The notes under the pieces: model-generated
Databases searched by the model: none
What the model was told of the DNA's origin: nothing
Seen by the model: the letters and a program-made list of their open reading frames with translations, nothing else
Assembly: GCF_040151475.1 (NCBI RefSeq)
Contig: NZ_JBDKWG010000144.1
Span: 62,001-126,000, forward strand
Direction: 5' to 3'
Origin: CAXBNB01 sp040151475
GTDB taxonomy: Bacteria; Bacteroidota; Bacteroidia; Cytophagales; Cyclobacteriaceae
DNA: 64,000 bases
In this document: positions 62,148-64,000 of the stretch, piece by piece
Numbering within the stretch: the stretch's first letter is position 1
Layout of the letters: every line of letters starts with the position of its first letter
Program-made: the position numbers and the translations under genes

Positions 62148-63629
62148 TATCTGCAAGTAGAAGAAGACAAACCATACCAATATAAATAAAGGGATCAGAA
62201 TAGGTATAGAAAAACGAATTATATAGCCGAAAAAAGAAGGCATTTTAATCCCTACCTGTTCAGCTATAGATTTTACCATAAAGTTTGGCCCGTTACCAAT
62301 GTAGGTCATAGCACCAAAGAATACAGCAGCTATAGATATCGCCATAAGGGACAATTGAGAGTCTCCAAACCCACCAGCCGAGTAACTGATTACTTCCTGA
62401 AAATTATTAATAGACGCTCCCTGAGAAGCCATAGCCGCAGTTAAAAAGTTGATATATGTTGGGGCATTGTCCAAAAATCCTGATAACGCTCCGGTTCCCC
62501 AAAATAAGGTATTGTGCGTAATCATGGCAGCACCCGCTTCTGATTGAGCGTAGTTTCCTACCAGCTCCAGTGCTGGCATCATAGTGCCAAAGATGCCTAT
62601 AAAAATAAAAGCCACTTCTCTGATGGGCTCAAAATTAAAATCATTGCCTTTTAAAGCATCTTTATTAGCCATCCGGTAGGACAAGAAACCTGTAGTAAAC
62701 ATTATTATTTCCCTACAGAAGGAAAATTTCTGACCATCATAATGTATTGCAGGCACCCAGTCTATTACATTCGGATCTAAAAACACAGATCCAACAATTA
62801 CCGCAAGCCAGGCAAAATTCTTTGTTCCAATTATAGAAATTTTTCCAGACCTTTTTCTGGTATCTTCCCCAAAGCTATAATCCGCTTTGTTGTTTTTATC
62901 TATAAAATAAAAAATTACAGACAAGATCGATAAAGCAAAAAGCCATGGAATAAAATTCCAGGTTAATGTCCAGAAGAATGGAACACCCTTAAGAAACCCC
63001 AGAAACAGAGGCGGGTCTCCAATAGGGGTAAGAGAGCCTCCTATATTACTTACCATAAAAATAAAAAATATGATATGATAAGCTTTTATTCTGTTTTTGT
63101 TCAATCTGATGAAAGGCCTTACCAGCAACATTGATGCTCCGGTTGTACCTATTATATTAGCCACAACAGCTCCAATGATCAGTAATATCACATTTGTAAA
63201 AGGGGTAGCATCTTTATCTACTTTGATCATTATCCCCCCAGACGCTATAAATAGCCCACTAAGAAGTGCAATAAACTGGATATACTCAGCAGTAGCATGG
63301 ATAGGTGCATGTGTGTTGTGAAGTCCAAAAATGTAATAACCAACGACCAAAACCGCCAATGATATGGCAATTTTTGGATAACTTTTGTGCCAAAAATGCT
63401 CGTAAAACAATGGTCCTGTAGCGATCATCAATAAAAGGACTACAAAAGGAATTACAGACCATGAAGGGGCATGGTGGTGCTCAACTGTTTCAGCATTACC
63501 TTCTTCAAAAGAATACACTGCAAGTTCTTTACTTGAGTTTATATCATTGATATCTGAAATACTCTCACCATAAGAACATACCAATGTAGTAACTGTAAAA
63601 ATTAAAATCAGTAATAGTGATTTGTGCAT
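62142..63629 (-). CDS. nhaD: NhaD-type Na+/H+ antiporter
   Basis: A 495-residue polytopic inner-membrane protein of the ion transporter (IT) superfamily. It begins with a cleavable-looking signal (LLLILIFTVTTLVCSYG), then about a dozen helices. Family-type segments: NIIGTTGASMLLVRPFIRLN, SNIGGSLTPIGDPPLFLGFL, SGFLDNAPTYINFLTAAMAS and GAMTYIGNGPNFMVKSIAEQ. These GxPPL and DNAPT motifs are the IT/NhaD hallmark. Exports sodium in exchange for protons, fitting a marine or saline lifestyle (inference). Confidence 0.88.
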   Translation of the reverse strand: MHKSLLLILIFTVTTLVCSYGESISDINDINSSKELAVYSFEEGNAETVEHHHAPSWSVIPFVVLLLMIATGPLFYEHFWHKSYPKIAISLAVLVVGYYIFGLHNTHAPIHATAEYIQFIALLSGLFIASGGIMIKVDKDATPFTNVILLIIGAVVANIIGTTGASMLLVRPFIRLNKNRIKAYHIIFFIFMVSNIGGSLTPIGDPPLFLGFLKGVPFFWTLTWNFIPWLFALSILSVIFYFIDKNNKADYSFGEDTRKRSGKISIIGTKNFAWLAVIVGSVFLDPNVIDWVPAIHYDGQKFSFCREIIMFTTGFLSYRMANKDALKGNDFNFEPIREVAFIFIGIFGTMMPALELVGNYAQSEAGAAMITHNTLFWGTGALSGFLDNAPTYINFLTAAMASQGASINNFQEVISYSAGGFGDSQLSLMAISIAAVFFGAMTYIGNGPNFMVKSIAEQVGIKMPSFFGYIIRFSIPILIPLFILVWFVFFYLQIL

Positions 63630-63824
63630 ATTAGAAAAAATTCCTTTTGTATTGTTAAAATGCTTAGGCTGGTAATCGAATTAAAAATTAAGCATTTTAT
63701 AAATTATCCACAGCAGATTCAAGATAAATAATTTGTTAAATATAAAGTTAGGTCTAACAAATTCAAACTACACTATGGCAATTTTAATTGAAAAAATGGA
63801 ACAATATTAGTTTTTCTCCATTAA

Positions 63825-64000
63825 CTACAAAATAATATTTTGAGAAGAAATTATTACCCCTCCACAGTTGTCCCTTGATGCTCCAGTCACCGAAGCAAGA
63901 CAATTATTGAGGCTTTTTATCCTTAATAAACCCAAAAAAGCGAATATTAGTGCCTCTTTGAAATTTACCAAATCCTTATTGGGCACGAGCACGTCATACT
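63825..64000 (-). CDS. anmK: Anhydro-N-acetylmuramic acid kinase, C-terminal end (partial)
   Basis: The minus-strand frame is open from the window edge to a TAG at 63825-63827, about 57 residues. It reads NKDLVNFKEALIFAFLGLLR, then NNCLASVTGASRDNCGGVII, which is the AnmK C-terminus (KEAL-F-LG and N-ASVTGA-----GG). AnmK recycles peptidoglycan sugar by phosphorylating anhydro-MurNAc. Short because the window ends. The 195 bases between nhaD and this end hold nothing I recognise. Confidence 0.8.
   Translation of the reverse strand, partial: YDVLVPNKDLVNFKEALIFAFLGLLRIKSLNNCLASVTGASRDNCGGVIISSQNIIL

Noticed and set aside
1..64000. CRISPR arrays, rRNA operon, integrase or transposase
   Set aside because: No regularly spaced direct repeats, no rRNA sequence, and no integrase or transposase ORF were seen while reading both strands.

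Overview
This 64 kb window looks like a chromosomal segment of a Bacteroidota member, most likely Cytophagales-like. The base composition is AT-rich. Several genes are preceded by the Bacteroidota -7 promoter motif TAnnTTTG. The gene set fits too: a gliding lipoprotein (GldH), a eukaryote-like type II glutamine synthetase, Bacteroidota-type M56/BlaI, a BBP2-type porin and many signal peptides ending in AQ. There is one tRNA (Phe). I see no rRNA, CRISPR array, complete prophage or recognisable transposase.

Layout. 1-7 kb: 3' end of serS, a DUF4286 protein, a free-standing NUMOD4/HNH endonuclease, uvrA, and a fused trehalose-phosphate synthase/phosphatase. 7-13.2 kb: the 2-oxoglutarate dehydrogenase operon sucA-sucB-lpd, with a four-helix-bundle (S23/IVS) gene inserted between E2 and E3. 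13.3-19.7 kb: two glycosyltransferases flanking a tight four-gene cassette (P-loop kinase, membrane protein, PIN-GNAT-PUA-like fusion, ASCH protein). This cassette is the best candidate for an undescribed system. 19.7-25.2 kb: a WPHHFD-motif protein, dgt and an SDR enzyme, a secreted repeat protein, and two ExbD genes without ExbB. 25.3-29.1 kb: a BlaI repressor and M56 (BlaR1-like) sensor, a short broken copy of the sensor's start, and a sterol-desaturase-family enzyme. 29.2-33.3 kb: a CvfB-like S1 protein, a fatty acid desaturase, a RelBE-like module with a broken toxin, a LolA-like protein and a TPR protein.

33.3-37.7 kb: two oligopeptide-type ABC permeases without ATPase or binding protein, then a two-gene Fe-S electron transfer unit of the HdrBC/GlpC kind. 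37.8 kb: tRNA-Phe with a near-textbook promoter and terminator. 38-45.8 kb: a divergent alpha-2-macroglobulin lipoprotein and penicillin-binding protein 1C. 45.8-50.2 kb: an outer-membrane protein with a DM13 lipoprotein, gldH, an acyl-CoA ligase and a YraN protein. 50.5-54.5 kb: a nitrogen assimilation block (amt, BBP2-type porin, type II glnA). 54.5-63.6 kb: a FtsX-like permease, lipA, a secreted protein, cysS, a membrane-anchored TPR protein, ribH and an NhaD-type antiporter. The window ends in the 3' part of anmK on the minus strand.

Functional links: lipA makes the lipoyl cofactor used by sucB. The A2M/PBP1C pair is a known envelope defence/repair association. Amt, porin and glutamine synthetase together make an ammonium uptake and assimilation set. 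All calls come from reading translations and motifs by eye; no database search was run.
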